From: Hypericum androsaemum
Taxonomy: Eukaryota > Streptophyta > Magnoliopsida > Malpighiales > Hypericaceae
Direction: 5' to 3'
Assembly: GCA_963995505.1 (NCBI GenBank)
Contig: OZ023181.1
Span: 23,246,366 to 23,310,365 of the forward strand
DNA: 64,000 nt
Part shown: one piece after another, positions 11,236-23,195 of the stretch
Numbering within the stretch: position 1 is the first letter of the stretch
Layout: each line of letters starts with the position of its first letter
Position numbers and translations under genes: made by a program
The notes under the pieces: model-generated
The model's input: only the letters and a program-made list of their open reading frames with translations
Told to the model about the DNA's origin: nothing
Database searches by the model: none

Positions 11236-11868
11236 TCAAGGAAAGGCAAACTCCAACTCCAATTTCGGAGCTAATTTTACCTTCACTTTTGGAACAGAAG
11301 ATTGCAAAAGAACGGTGGCTTTACAGATCAGCTTCCGAACATTGGTACTAGACCGGATCAGAGTCATCTGTGTAAAATGACTCACTTTAACCTTCTTGTC
11401 CATCTGGACAGGAGCAGTGGACTCTGGCGATGCAGACACGGGGCGTTGCGCCTTGGCAAAGGCTGGAGCATCCATAGATGAAAGGAACTTCTCTATCCAA
11501 TCAGCAGCCACACCAACATGGGGCACAATTAACGACTCCAACCAATGACCAGAAACATCTACTGTTATCGCTGCAGCGTCCCTAATCTCAGCATTGGCCT
11601 CAACACCAACGTCCCTAATCTCAGCATCTACCACCAAACCTGAACCATCCAAGTCCTGCAAATAGACAGCAGGAGGCTGTCCAACGACCACCGCTGCAGC
11701 AGACACATCGGGCCGCAGCAGAACGTCCAACTCAGAAGACAAATCGGCCTTCGAAGAAGCTGCCAAAGCATTAGGGGTAGCGAGATGTTGTCCAGTGACA
11801 ACGACCAGAGCATTCACATCGCAAGAAGCGGACAGCAGCAGGGGACGAAGCATCCAACAGAGAACCAT
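11236..11868 (-). other. Unrecognised 210-residue open frame, possibly a broken gene
   Basis: An uninterrupted frame rich in Ala, Val, Asp and Ser, without a domain I recognise. Just downstream on the same strand (about 11075-11240), another frame reads as plausible protein (EVLSAETWRLAIVAEFSWEE, then IRSIKEAAFGLFHSW). Upstream, at 11870-11930, a third frame reads VQPPVTFSPEVQPPVDG. Three protein-like stretches in different frames suggest one ancestral coding sequence with indels, perhaps transposon-borne. I see no splice sites that join them. Function unknown. Confidence 0.3.
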
Positions 11869-11939
11869 CCACAGGAGGCTGCACTTCAGGACTAAAAGTC
11901 ACTGGAGGCTGCACATATATTACATACCAACTTAACTCG

Positions 11940-14660
11940 CCATTATATCATATATTCTTAATTGATACAAACAAACCATTATTAACAAAAGGTTCACCCA
12001 AATAATGTCTGTCGCCAATTTTTTTGGACGAAATCATCTAGATCTAGCCCCAATTAGTGGACAGCACAACAAAGACATTTGTATCTTCTTCTTGGTCTGT
12101 CAATATTTTGAGAAATTGTCAATTTGACATCCCCATCAATGAGCCCTACTGTCTCCTATAAGATTATTACCCAATAACATTTTGGCTTTTCTTGCTCAAT
12201 TTCTTTTGATCATTAAACCAATAATTACAACTACTTCTGTCAAATCGTAAACTGGAGTTCAAAATTTTGATCCATGTTCCTATGATTCCATATATCAAAG
12301 CCTTGTCACATGTGAGCACCTAAGTGTATCCTCATATGCTAGAAGTCTATGGATGTTATGATTTGAAATTTTGGAGCCTGGCATTTGTCTTGCCTGGCCA
12401 GTTAATGTGCAACCTCACAAGTATTTTGTTTTATTTTTTCTAGAATATTAATTATCTTGTTCATCCATGATTAATATTAATGCATGCCACAGAACCCATG
12501 TTAACGATCAAACTTTTCGAACTAAAATCTGATAATGTAATATAACATCAATACGAGTTCAATTTACATAGGATATAGAGAATGTAATATAGCATCGATT
12601 CAAGTTCAATTTTTTAGCATTTTTTGGCAAAGTACAACTATCGTTTCATGGCACCATAGTAAAAACCAATTATTGTGTAAATTTCAGTCCAACAATATTT
12701 TTGTACGAAAGCGAGTCGCAGAATTTTACATAGAAATTATAAAGTTGTTCGGTTTAATGAAAACTTTTGCGTCAAAACATTTCTTCATATTTTGAATCTC
12801 ACATGAAAATTGTAACATTATATTATAATGAGTAGATTTTGTCGTCCGTTAATTGTTATCGCACGGCCTCCATTCTACAAACTCCATGATCTCATAGTTA
12901 ATTAGGACATATATAGCTCTAATTTTCGAAGCTTCCACCAGATTCTAACCCTTTTTTTTAACCAGATTCTAACTAACCTACAATCGTAAGCAACCGCAGG
13001 CACTAGACGGCCCAACGGTCGTAACATGAAATCCTGTTAGAAAATAGCTGGATTCATATGTATCAAATAAATATGTAATTTATTATATGATCTTCAAGAA
13101 GAATGACAGGCTATATATTTCCATCTACGATTTTTGGATCAATCGTAGTTTGTGAGATCGTAAATCTATCCTCAAATTATAGCCGGCCTACTCATATAAT
13201 AATAATAATATGGAATATCAATTTATGCCATATGACCCACTGTCAATATACATCTGAACCGCGAGCAATATCCCAACATCAAATTAAGAGTAAGACAACT
13301 GACCAAACAAGGTTCTTCTCCTCTATTTTTTATTTGATAGTAACCATACATAAAGTCATTCTTCACGTATGACTTATTCTAATTTAATGTGTAATCTTGA
13401 ATACAGCTATAGTAAAATTCGGTAGAAAATTTATTACCGTCTATATATTAATTTCTAACTTATATATAAATTAGTCTGTCAAAAGATAACCAGATATCCG
13501 CTAATTTTCGAACTAGAACACAAAGTGTTTGGAGGAATAGAAACACATGCAAGCCCTAGAACTAAGTCAAATTAGATGTTTGCCATTATTGGTCGGTAGG
13601 GATTTAAAAGTGGACTAGAAAAAGGAAGCTGCAATAAAAGGTGGGAGGAAAGAGGTGTACGTGGTCCCGAATAAAGAAATGTGACCAACCGGATGCTTTT
13701 TGGTATCCCTTATTGTTCATCTTTTAATTTTCTTTTATTTTGCATGTGATTGGAACAATCAAAATTCCAAAAAAAAAATTTTGGTTTGTAACGGCAAAGG
13801 TCTTCTCGGGTTCGCCAAAATTACTTTTAATCTGGATGGTTTCAATGGTGCTTGAAGCCCTAGTTACAACATATGTACAATTTAATCGTAGATAATTAAT
13901 TACTTTACCAACAACAGTTAGAAGTTTTGTTCGAAGAGGAGGCAGTAAACACCTCATTGACGAAAATTGGTCCAAATACAAAATAAATAAGACTTGGACT
14001 GTTATACATGTACATGTTGTTTGCAATTTTTTAGTCTATTGCATCAAATTTACATCATTGCAAGTAGTCTATAATGATCAATTCTAAATTAGTCGTTATT
14101 TAATATCAAAAGTTTTTTGAAAAGTAGATCAATATCATAAGTTGATAATATCGTAAGTTGATATAAAATTAGTAAAATCCACTTTAAATTAGTGGCTATG
14201 TATATGTTTGATAGGAGTTACAACAGCATACCATGAATTAATTCACTTTGATTTTTTGTTAGTCCCAAAAATTTATTATCTTGTTATTTTATATTAGATA
14301 ATGATATCACTAAAATGCCAAAGCAGATAAGTAACGTGAGATTAATGAGAATAGTGTGCCTCATAAGAAATATTCTTTGACTTTTTCTATGAAAAAGTAT
14401 TGGATGTGTTATTTTATCCTTTTTTCTTATGATAGTTTCAATATCGATAAGATTTAGGTTATTCGTGACTTCCCGATTTGTGAGCTAATTTGAGTATGAT
14501 TTTCTCGTCTGAGTTCTGATATTTTCACATTTACAAGTTAATGCTGCCAGTCGGGTTAAGATTTAAAAAAAAATAGATAATGATATTCTAACAAAATTTC
14601 ATAATGATATTCTAACAGAATTTTTTGACTTATAGCGAATTCCCTCATAAAAAAAGAAAG
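11940..14660. other. Intergenic, no gene recognised
   Basis: AT-rich sequence with a short diverged direct repeat at about 12530-12615 (GTAATATARCATCRATWC motifs). No domain-bearing frame and no recognisable RNA gene. Confidence 0.4.
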
Positions 14661-15017
14661 GGATAAGTTTATTTTAGTACCATGTAGTTTCACCCGTTTC
14701 ACCTAGAGTACCATGTAGTTCTAAATTGGTATTTTAGTACCTTGTGGTTGACCACCTATTTTTCAGGCACGTCCAGGGCAGCTACCTGTCCAAACCTGTC
14801 CGAAATGACGTCATTTTGAGATGACGTGGAGGACACGTGGCGGATGACTATCTTAGGTTAAAGTTGATGTGTAATCTGATAAATTACCTAAATAATTTCT
14901 AAACTTTTTAAAACTTCTTCCCTCCCTTCATCGTCTTCTTCCCTCTACCCTAATGTAAATACGGCACCTAAAATGAACTCACCAACCACCTCAATAAATT
15001 TGGTCCTGCATTGACGA

Positions 15018-15240
15018 GCTCACCAACCACCTCAACTTCATCGACAAGTCAATCCAAGCCCGCCTCAATAACCCTAACCTTAACTATAACCCTAAACCTA
15101 AATCTGATCCCACCCACATCCCGCCGCCGGGGACCGTGCCTCTTCGCCTCCCCGAATCCAACCAGACACCTCCCTCAGGCTCCTTTATGAGGCCGGCGAC
15201 TGGAAGAACCTCCGCCGGTACATAATTGATAGGCCTTAGA
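15018..15240 (+). pseudogene. Gene-like fragment inside the first MULE
   Basis: The plus strand reads ELTNHLNFIDKSIQARLNNP and, after a frame change, DTSLRLLYEAGDWKNLRRYI. Both look like host coding sequence: low in Cys, with amphipathic spacing and a GC content well above the flanks. I do not recognise the parent gene. It lies on the opposite strand to the second fragment, which fits independent capture. Confidence 0.4.
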
Positions 15241-15289
15241 TTAAACTTTCTATAATTGACGGACTGGTAAAGAAATTGGTGGGGAAATT

Positions 15290-15499
15290 TGGTAAAGAAA
15301 ATTGGTGGCACGAGGAGAATAACGAGGTAAAGAAGCCGTCGGTGAGGGCTGCCACAGGGGGGTTTCCGGCGGAGGGGTCACCGGCGGCGTCGACAGAGGA
15401 GCTTTGGTCGAGGACCTCGAGGTAGTCGGAGTCGCAGAGCCATGCCTCGAAGGAGTGGTCAAGGATGCTCAGGGATAGTGGGTTCGAGGAGAACACCAT
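15290..15499 (-). pseudogene. Captured fragment resembling the PRA1 family H N-terminus
   Basis: From an ATG at 15499 the minus strand reads MVFSSNPLSLS, then FEAWLCDSDYLEVLDQ. This closely resembles what I recall as the start of plant PRA1 family protein H, a small endomembrane protein. The resemblance fades after about 70 residues (DGFFTSLFS) and the frame runs to a stop without the membrane core. The bases upstream look like its 5' leader and resume on the far side of the hAT insertion (17531-17590). The parent assignment is from memory and needs a search. Confidence 0.5.
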
Positions 15500-15544
15500 A
15501 ACAGAGGGCTGACGGATGGACGACAGTGCCTCGGGAGCTCCGGC

Positions 15545-17522
15545 TAGACCTGACCACGGTTCGAATTTAGACGAATTCGAATCGAATTTATTCGAATTCG
15601 AATTTATCAAAACATTAAACCATATTCAATTCTTCAAAAGACGAATCGAATACGAATTATGAATTTTCGAATTCGAATTCGAATTATAATTCGAATTCGA
15701 ATTCGAATTAATTCTATAATTTTAATACTTAATTAAAAAATTCTAAAACCTCTAAATTTTCGAAAAAGTTTAAAAAGTTTTGATATTTTTTGAAAATTTT
15801 AAAAACTTTGATTTTTGCTTCAAATATTAAAAAAAATTAGGAATTAGTGTTTAACATTTTTTGAGAAAAAGAAATAAACTAAAGATTGGGCTTGCACTTA
15901 ATGTACCAAATTAAGTTGCCTACGTATCCTTAGCTCCGAAGGAATCAAAGCCCACGTAGTTCTCTTACCTTTATGGAGCTAACTCACTTAGTCGGATGTG
16001 TTTGTGCTTTCACCGGTTGTGGCATCATCGAGGTCGTATAGTTGGTCGGGATTTTCCCGGACCAATTCTTGTTGTTGTCTTTCCGCTTTGGTCCAATCGG
16101 CGAGTAATGCTTGTGCCTCCAAAGATTACGGTGTCATTGAGTACCGGTGTTCATCCAAAATATTACCTCCTGCACTAAATGCTTGTATATTCCATTCATT
16201 ATCAATCCAATGACATGTAACACCAAAATATGAATGTGTTTGCCAATGATCACTCCATATATCACAACATATAGAAACTCGACCATCAAAATCAAAGAAA
16301 AAAGTTTGTAATTTTTCTTTATTTTTTTTGTATAAATCTTTTACATATCGTGTTAATGTACTTCGTGGAACTTTTTTTGCACTAGGATTTAAAGCATTTT
16401 GACAATAAGTTGTAAAATTAAGTTTTTCACCAAAACTAAAAGATAAATGTTCGGTAGCAACTAATTTAGCTAATTCCTCTCTATTATTTTGATCGGTGTA
16501 ATGAAATAAAACATTAGGTGTAGTAGATAATTGAGTTTGTGATTTTTCAAAACCAACTTCGTGTGGATGTTTAGTATTCAAATAAATAGTATAAGTACCA
16601 TATCCATTCCCGGTTTTGAATTCATATTGTTTACCACAATAATTACATGTAATTTTGAAGATACATTTTTCTCCGGTAGAAATTTTTTTGAAATGCTTAG
16701 TAAAAAGTAATGAAGGTGATCTTTTTACCTTTTGTGGATTGTTGAATATTGAATCAACACTTTCCCGTTGAGCTTCATCATGGACGTTCATCATTTCTTC
16801 CGGAATAGGATAAGTAGAAATCGGTGGAAAATCCGATTCAATAGAATCGTGATGTTCCACACGTTTTTCCTTACCCTTATTTGCTCTACTTGATGACATA
16901 ATTATATAGTAATATGAGTAATTATATGAGAAATATGACTAATATATGTAATTAGTAAACTTGAGGGAGAATTTATATAGCTCAAATTTTCAATAAGAGA
17001 AGTAGAGAATTGAGATTGGAATGTGTAAAATTTGAAGAATAAGAGGTGGTATTTATAGAGTTGTGAAGAAATTTTGAATTTATAAAAAAAAATTTTAAAA
17101 GTACCAACAGTAAAAAAACGGTAACCTGGGGATTAAAACGGTAACAAAAAAAACGGTAAGAAAAAAACGGTAATTTGCCCCCTGACGCTGACGCAAGCGC
17201 TTGCGTCAGCGAAATTCAAATTCCGCGCCCCCCCTTGACGCAAGCGCTGACGCAAGCGCTTGCGTCATCTCCCCGCGCGCTCCCCCCCCCCTTTTTGAAT
17301 TTTTTTGAATTCGAATCGAATTCGATACGAATCGAATTCTCAAAACGAATTCGAATTGAATTCGCCGGTTTGACGAATTACAAAAAACTTGAACCGTATT
17401 CAATTCTTATCATGACGAATTCGAATCGAATTTTTTGACGAATCGAATTATTATCGAATCGAATCGAATTTTTTACGAATCGAATCGAATCACGAATCAG
17501 ATTCAATTCATGGCCAGGTCTA
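15545..17522 (-). mobile_element. Internally deleted hAT transposon nested in the MULE
   Basis: The ends are TAGACCTGACCACG and its inverted partner TAGACCTGGCCATG. The flanking 8-bp duplication GCTCCGGC is perfect (15537-15544 and 17523-17530). The subterminal 150-200 bp at both ends are packed with CGAATTCGAATTCG-type repeats, the sort of array that hAT transposases bind. A truncated transposase gene lies at 16126-16899. The 17160-17290 stretch has GC-rich repeats of GACGCAAGCGCTTGCGTCA. Element length is 1978 bp. Confidence 0.92.
16126..16899 (-). pseudogene. Truncated hAT transposase (BED finger plus start of catalytic region)
   Basis: 257 residues. An N-terminal basic stretch is followed by a BED-type zinc finger (CNYCGKQYEFK with His at the TKHPHE position, about residues 80-115). 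Then comes the segment ending FDGRVSICCDIWSDHWQTHS, typical of RICESLEEPER-like hAT transposases, and GVTCHWIDNEWNIQ. The family protein is normally about 600-700 residues with a C-terminal dimerisation domain. Here the frame stops soon after NIQAFSAGGNILDEH, so most of the RNase-H-like fold and the dimerisation domain are lost. It might still bind DNA but cannot catalyse. Confidence 0.88.
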
Positions 17523-17910
17523 GCTCCGGCGATGACAGTTTGCTAATTTTTGGTTTTTGTTGTTGATTTTGGTTGTAATAGATTTTATTGTTTGAAGGGA
17601 GAGGTAGGAGGAGGAACGTGTGAGTGTGAGTGTGAGAGGAGAGAGAAGTTAAATGAGTTTTTTTAAAAATATAATTAACTTGAGACTATTTTGATAATTT
17701 ATCAGAGTACACATCAGCTTTAACTAAATTCACTATGTCGCCATGTGTCTTCCATGTCGTCTCAAAATGACGTCATTTTGGGCGGGTAGCTGCCCTGGAC
17801 CTACCCGGAAAATAAGTGGTCAACCACAAGGTACTAAAATATCAATTTAGAACCACATGATACTCCAGGCGAAACGGGTAAAACTACAGGGTACTAAAAT
17901 AAACTTATCC

Positions 17911-19841
17911 AAAAAAAAATGTATGTGTCATAAGTAAGACACAACAAAGAATCAGATCTTTCACATTAAACCTTAAAGAAAGAATTTTCACATTAAAAAA
18001 CCACCAATACAAGTCTTTTTTTACCATAAAGATTCAAAGATGTAACTTTTTTTTTGAAGGAGCAACAAAATTAGCCTTGGATCTAATGGGAGAGGAGGAA
18101 GAGGGATGAATTGGTCTGGTCCTCTTACATAAATGAAAAAGGTAGTCTGCTCCCTCTTTAGTTCTGTTTTAATTCTGAGACCTGCAACACTCTCCTGATT
18201 CTGATAAAGTTTTTGTGTGAGTGAGTGAGAGAGAGAGAGAGAGAGAGAGAAAATTTAAGAGTTTATGTGTTGTTCATGTTGAGAGGGACTAGTGCCTGTC
18301 TATAACCATTCCAACTGTGGCACTGAAAAACATGGTGTTTTTTTTTTCTAAAGCATTTAATTGGTACACAAATGCTATGAAAGTGACATTCCCTTCCCCC
18401 TTGTTTCTTTCCCTTGTATCTATTATCTCCCACCTCCCCTCCTGTTATCTATAACTATACAAAACATGAGTACATTTAATTGTCGGGTGAGTTGTACTAT
18501 TTTAATTGAGATACATTAAATTTGAGTTTTTGAAAATATAATAATTTTAAATATTTTGACAATTTTAAAAAATCCTAATTGCTCTAACCTGTATAATTTG
18601 TTAATAAACCATAGGAAATAACTCCATGTGTCATGCTACATTTTTCCCCTCACGTTGAAGAAATTGTTCTGGCTAGGGGACGACTCTTAGCTTGTATTTG
18701 CAGGCTTTTCTCAGCCTGGAATTTATTGGACAGTTAATCATGGGAAACTTTGACGCTGCATCTGCAATACTAATTCAATGGCTATCCCTAAAAAAAAATT
18801 CAATGGCTTGCATGTAGTAGAGAGCTGATAAATAATGAAATGACTACTGGTCATAAACATAAAATATCCATAATTCTTTGATTAGGGAACTACACAAATC
18901 TAATAGTTAATGAATGCAGGTGTGTTAAAACTCGATTTTTTCTCTTTGTGATTTGATTCATTTCGAATTCGAATTAATCCGTTCAATAAATATATGGATA
19001 CCAAATTTGAATAAACTTCTCCCGATATTTACAAGCATGATTTGAACCGTTGGAAAACGCCAAATGATGAAGCTCCCACAAAAGGGAAAGGAATATCAGA
19101 GGGACAACACTAGCTATGCATGGAGGGAGCTATTATGTTACTGTAAGATTTATGATGAGATACATTATGGTGTTCGAAGTCTATTAAATTAATTTCTAGC
19201 TAGCTAGTTACATCATTTGCATGAACATGGGAAAATATTCTTCGTGGAGTATAAAATGTACATGGTTCATGGTAATCATAAAAACTCTATCCTAGTTGCC
19301 CACGTAAAAAAGAAATTCGAACTATATATTATACATTTATATTTATATAGATTTGCAAAGTTACTCACGAGGCATCTCGTAGTACAAAAATGATTGAGTG
19401 GTCTTGGTATGAATCATTTTTCCCACAGTGGCTGACCCTTTGGAATCTTCATGTAATTTTCCCTGCATGGGCTGTCCATATGTAACACATAATAATGATG
19501 TCCATTTTCCTTCCAGCGAGAGCAAATGATGATACATTATAATTATTATATAGTCAGTTCAGTTCAATTCAATTCCAAGAACCGTTAACACTCCAAAATT
19601 AAATATATAATTTCATTAACATAATGCACATCCAATTGAATTAATAAACAAACACATAGATAACAAACAAATAGTTATGAGAAGTTAATCGAAAGGTTTA
19701 ATTATAGTTATGCTGTAAACTATGCTGCTGCTGCTGCTGCTTCTTCTTCTTCTTCTTCTTCTTCTTCACCATACCCAAAGAACCAACAGAAAAAGAGATC
19801 AAGAACAGATATAACATCACATGTACGATCACTAGCTAATC
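17911..19841. other. Intergenic, downstream of the IDD gene
   Basis: No gene seen. It contains a GA microsatellite near 18228-18250 and, at 19724-19767, CTG and CTT triplet runs lying in the presumed 3' untranslated region of the IDD gene on the minus strand. Confidence 0.45.
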
Positions 19842-21939
19842 TCATTCCCCTTCGGTGGTGGCCGACGACATGTAACTCGTCGCGAGGGAGGTCTCGTCGG
19901 CTGGCGGCGCGGCCATCGTTGTAGTCTGGAACTGTTGCTTGCAAGCCTGGCAAGTGACCTGCATTATGGTTGAGCTAATCCTCTTAGTAGCATCCTCCCT
20001 CAGCGCCTGCGCCTTCTCGAGCTCAGCTTGAGCTTGCTGCCTTATCCTCTTGGCATTGGAGAATTCCAACTCGGCCATCTCTATCTGCCTCTTCGCCTGC
20101 TGCCTCGCTTCCTCTGCGTACGACTTCTCCGCCATGGCCAGCCTCATCTGCTCGCGCGCGCCCTCCTTCAACCGCGCTGCTTCGCTCGAGGACTCCAACC
20201 CCGCGCCCTTCTGATCCCTCCCTCTATTAGTACAACACTCCGTGCCTGCTAGACCCTTCCCCGGTTGATCATCCTTCTCATGACGATCAGGCGTCGAACC
20301 ACCAATCGACAGCTTCAGGGTTGTGACCTGATCATTGGGATTCACCTTCTTCTTCTTCGTCAAGTGGGCAATACTTGACGAGGAGGGTAGGAGCTGAAGC
20401 TCAAGGTTGTGGTCTTCCTGATGATGGTTATTCCTCTCACAAGAGTACAAGAGTACTCCACTTGGTTTAGGAATTAACAATCCAGGCAATGGACCTGCTC
20501 CTCCTCCTCCTCCTCCTCCAATAGTATTAAAATTGGCATCACTTGAAGGGCTGGTACTTGAAGCTGTTCTAGAGGAGCAAGCAGGCTGATGATGGTGATT
20601 ATTATTATTATTATTATTATTGTGGATTGATACCTGTAGTTGATGCTGATGATGATGATCATCATCAGGCTGGCTCCTCCTCACTGTACAAGCATCTTGA
20701 TGCTCTATGAAACTTTCCACCCTATAAAAAAGGACAAAACAATAACTGGGATCATCCAAAAGCCCACTCCATCTCCTTTCCCCCCTCCATCTCTCTCTTT
20801 TCAATATAATAACACATAATAATAATAATAATAATAATAATAATATATAGTATGACTAACGAGGATGGATGGACTACTACTAGTAATATTGTGTCTGTCT
20901 GCTTGTTTCTTCTCCATAACACTTCTTCTACACATCAAGAAAGCAATATCTATATCTATAGAAAACTCCTATTAGTATATCTATAACTATATTGGCTAAC
21001 TAGCTTGTGACATTTTAATTACAGCTGAAGTTAAGGTTGGCAATCCCATCCCATCCCATCCCCATGTAGGGTTGCCAAGGAACAAGTAATAAAAAATTAA
21101 GAACATTAACCCCACACGTAATAAAAAAATAACAACAACAAAAAAAAAACGAATTATGGAAGAATCATATCCTGGACTAGCTAGCCAGCTAGCTTTCACG
21201 AACAAATATTCCCCCCTACCCACCCAAACAGGGAATGCTGAGTAGGCATTCCATTGGTTAACACTAAATCCGAATCATTCGTATTCAACCAAAAATCTTA
21301 AATACCTGGAGAAGACGCGGCCACAGTCGCAGGAGTGGCCGCGGGTTCCGCAGGTCTTGAGGTGGGCTTTGTAGTCGGACTGGACGGCGTACCCTTTGGA
21401 GCACTTGTCACAGACCCACTGCTTGTTGGAGCTGTGCTTCCGGCGGAAGTGCTTCTTAATTCCGACGAGGTCGCCGAGGGCGTGGCAGGGGTCGTGGTGG
21501 AGGCAGCTGGGCTCCGGGCAAACGTACACCCGCTTCCTGACCTCCTGGCCCATCTCCCTCTTCAGAAGCTTCCACGGGACCTTGTGCCGCCTCCGATGCA
21601 TCTGAAGGTTCTGGTCCCGCTGGAACCCCTGGTTGCATATCTCGCACACGTACCTGTCCGATTCTAACAAGGTCCGCGGGGACAACGACACCACCTCCGC
21701 GTCCGGATCTGTTAAAAACACAAATATGGATTAACGCCGGATGTCTCGGACAAAACCCTAGTTAGTGGGAGTAGATGGAGTTGGTTATTACCTGGGGTGC
21801 CAGCTGGTTTTCGTTTCCTCTTGTTGGCCGCCACGTTGGAGATGTCCAGGGAATTGGGAGAAGGGAATAAAGGGTCCGAGGAGGAGGAAGGAGTGGCAGC
21901 AGTAGAAGAAGTTGTGTTGTTGATGTTGTTATCTACCAT
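19842..21939 (-). CDS. IDD15: INDETERMINATE-DOMAIN C2H2 zinc-finger transcription factor (SGR5/IDD15 clade)
   Basis: Three exons: 21792-21939, 21306-21708 and 19842-20721, giving 476 residues; all junctions are GT-AG and the frame closes. A nuclear-localisation-like [11 protein letters not shown] ends exon 1. Exon 2 encodes the INDETERMINATE domain: a first C2H2 finger ([19 protein letters not shown]), a second after [11 protein letters not shown], and C2HC-type fingers ([19 protein letters not shown] and CDCGRVFSR). Exon 3 has His- and Asn-rich repeats, a Gly run, then a long charged coiled coil (about residues 375-450, [19 protein letters not shown]) and a closing CQACKQQFQ motif. This C-terminal pattern is that of the IDD14/15/16 clade, whose SGR5 member acts in shoot gravitropism and auxin responses. 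Which of the three it matches cannot be settled by eye. Family call certain. Confidence 0.92.
20816..20846. repeat. ATA/ATT trinucleotide microsatellite in IDD intron 2
   Basis: About ten AAT units in the 584-bp intron 20722-21305. A separate ATT run in exon 3 (20600-20620) encodes the Asn repeat. Confidence 0.8.
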
Positions 21940-22639
21940 TTTTTTTTGTTTGTTTGATGACTATATCGGTATTTTTGGGTAGAAGAGAGGTCCAAAATCT
22001 GTATAATCTCTTATCTTTTTAGCTCCTTTGGGGGGTGGGGGGTGGGGTTTTTTCTGCCCAGCTTTAGTGCTTTCTGGGATATTAGAGAGGAAGAAGATTT
22101 AAGAGGGAAAGAGAGGAAGAGGAAGAGGAAGAGGAAGAGGAAGGGAGAGAGATGGAGATTAGAGAGAGGAGAGGAAGATGGAGAAATAAATAAAAGCTCT
22201 TGCTGCTTTCTGCAAGCAACTTTCTTTAAGCTTTTTAGCTTTTTGTCTCTGGACACAAGGAGAGGAGAGGAGAGGAGAGGAGATCGCTTTTTCCTTTGGC
22301 CTTTGTTGTTTCATTTCATTGACCCCGCACCTTCAGCAGGTAAAGGTTAGAGAGAGAGAGAGAGAGAGTCCAAAGTCTTCTTTATCAAGTTTGTTTTTTA
22401 AGTTATTCTTTATAAAGTTCTCTTGTCTTACCACCCAAAAAATTCATTAAAAAGTTGTTAAATTTTTTTAAATGTTTTTTAACATTTATTTTTTTTATTA
22501 CAATACCTATATTCTGATCCATGTTCGAGTTGTGTCGGGTGACAATTTAACAAATTTATTCATACCAATTTTTAACACATTATATATTCGTATAGTTGAA
22601 TTCAAAACTTCGGTTACACCAGTAGTTGCACATGGTAGC
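21940..22639 (-). promoter_or_regulatory. IDD leader and upstream region with GA/CT tracts
   Basis: Purine-rich repeats (GAGGAAGAGGAAGAGG at 22095-22145; GGAGA pentamers at 22259-22282) and a pure GA repeat at 22350-22369 lie just upstream of the start codon. On the gene's sense strand these are CT tracts, common in plant core promoters and leaders. I cannot place the transcription start. Confidence 0.4.
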
Positions 22640-23195
22640 TGTAACATCCCGTGATCCGACTCACTGTCTCAATAAATTAATACGGGTTTTTTTTAGTATG
22701 TTTTGTCCTCGCTCACACGCACCTTGAGAAATTTCCAAGGAGGTCACCCATCCTGAAATTTCTCCAACCTAAGCACGATTAACCTTGGAGTTTTGTCTAT
22801 CAATATGTTTGCCAAAAAAGTAGGTGCACCTTGTTGACATAAATAGTCTAAATCAAACCACTTAAGCCTTTTAGAGGATATTATTAACGGGTTATTACAT
22901 TCACCCCTCCTTAAATATGCGACAACCTCGTCGCGCCACAGAACAATCCCAAAATCTCTCGTTTCCAGGCGTGGATCGGCTCGCTCATGTCTCCCTTCAC
23001 CTGGAATGCTTGCCAGGAGTCGCTTATTGTTTGCGCACTTTCAGACTGACGATCATTCCCTGCCATATAGGTCTCGGACATCACATGCCCACTAGCTTCA
23101 GCTTAGTTAATCTCTGAACCACACCGTATTAGTAGATGTCATGCTCTGATACCACTTATAATCCAGCATGTTTTGTCCTTACTCGTACGCATTCA
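22640..23195 (-). mobile_element. Cassandra-type TRIM, second copy, 5' LTR truncated
   Basis: In minus orientation: a 260-bp 3' repeat (22640-22899), a polypurine tract AAGGAGGGGTGA just before it (22900-22913), an internal domain, and a primer-binding site TGGTATCAGAGC (complement of 23143-23154). Only the end of the 5' repeat remains (about 23157-23195). The 3' repeat holds the 5S-like core (complement of GAGGTCACCCATCCTGA). The internal sequence around the primer site is typical of Cassandra. No protein is encoded, as is usual for the family. Confidence 0.88.

Larger units (their letters stand above)
14661..17910. mobile_element. Mutator-like element with long inverted ends (Pack-MULE candidate)
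   Basis: The left end begins GGATAAGTTTATTTTAGTAC and the right end is its close inverted copy. Similarity continues inward for about 230 bp (14661 to about 14895, and about 17685 to 17910), including GTGGTTGACCAC-like and AATGACGTCATTTTG blocks. Flanks are A-rich and give a rough 9-bp duplication (7/9). Long inverted ends and a 9-bp duplication are typical of MULEs. There is no MULE transposase. The interior instead holds gene-like DNA (about 15018-15240 and 15290-15544 plus 17531-17590), interrupted by a hAT insertion at 15545-17522. Confidence 0.8.

Noticed and set aside
17160..17290. CRISPR-like or structured RNA from the GACGCAAGCGCTTGCGTCA repeats
   Set aside because: Irregular GC-rich palindromes inside a hAT element; CRISPR arrays are not expected in a plant nuclear genome and there are no regular spacers.
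20028..20252. 74-residue plus-strand frame antisense to IDD exon 3
   Set aside because: Shadow of the coiled-coil coding region.
21335..21667. 110-residue frame antisense to the IDD zinc fingers
   Set aside because: Mirror of the conserved exon; no domain.
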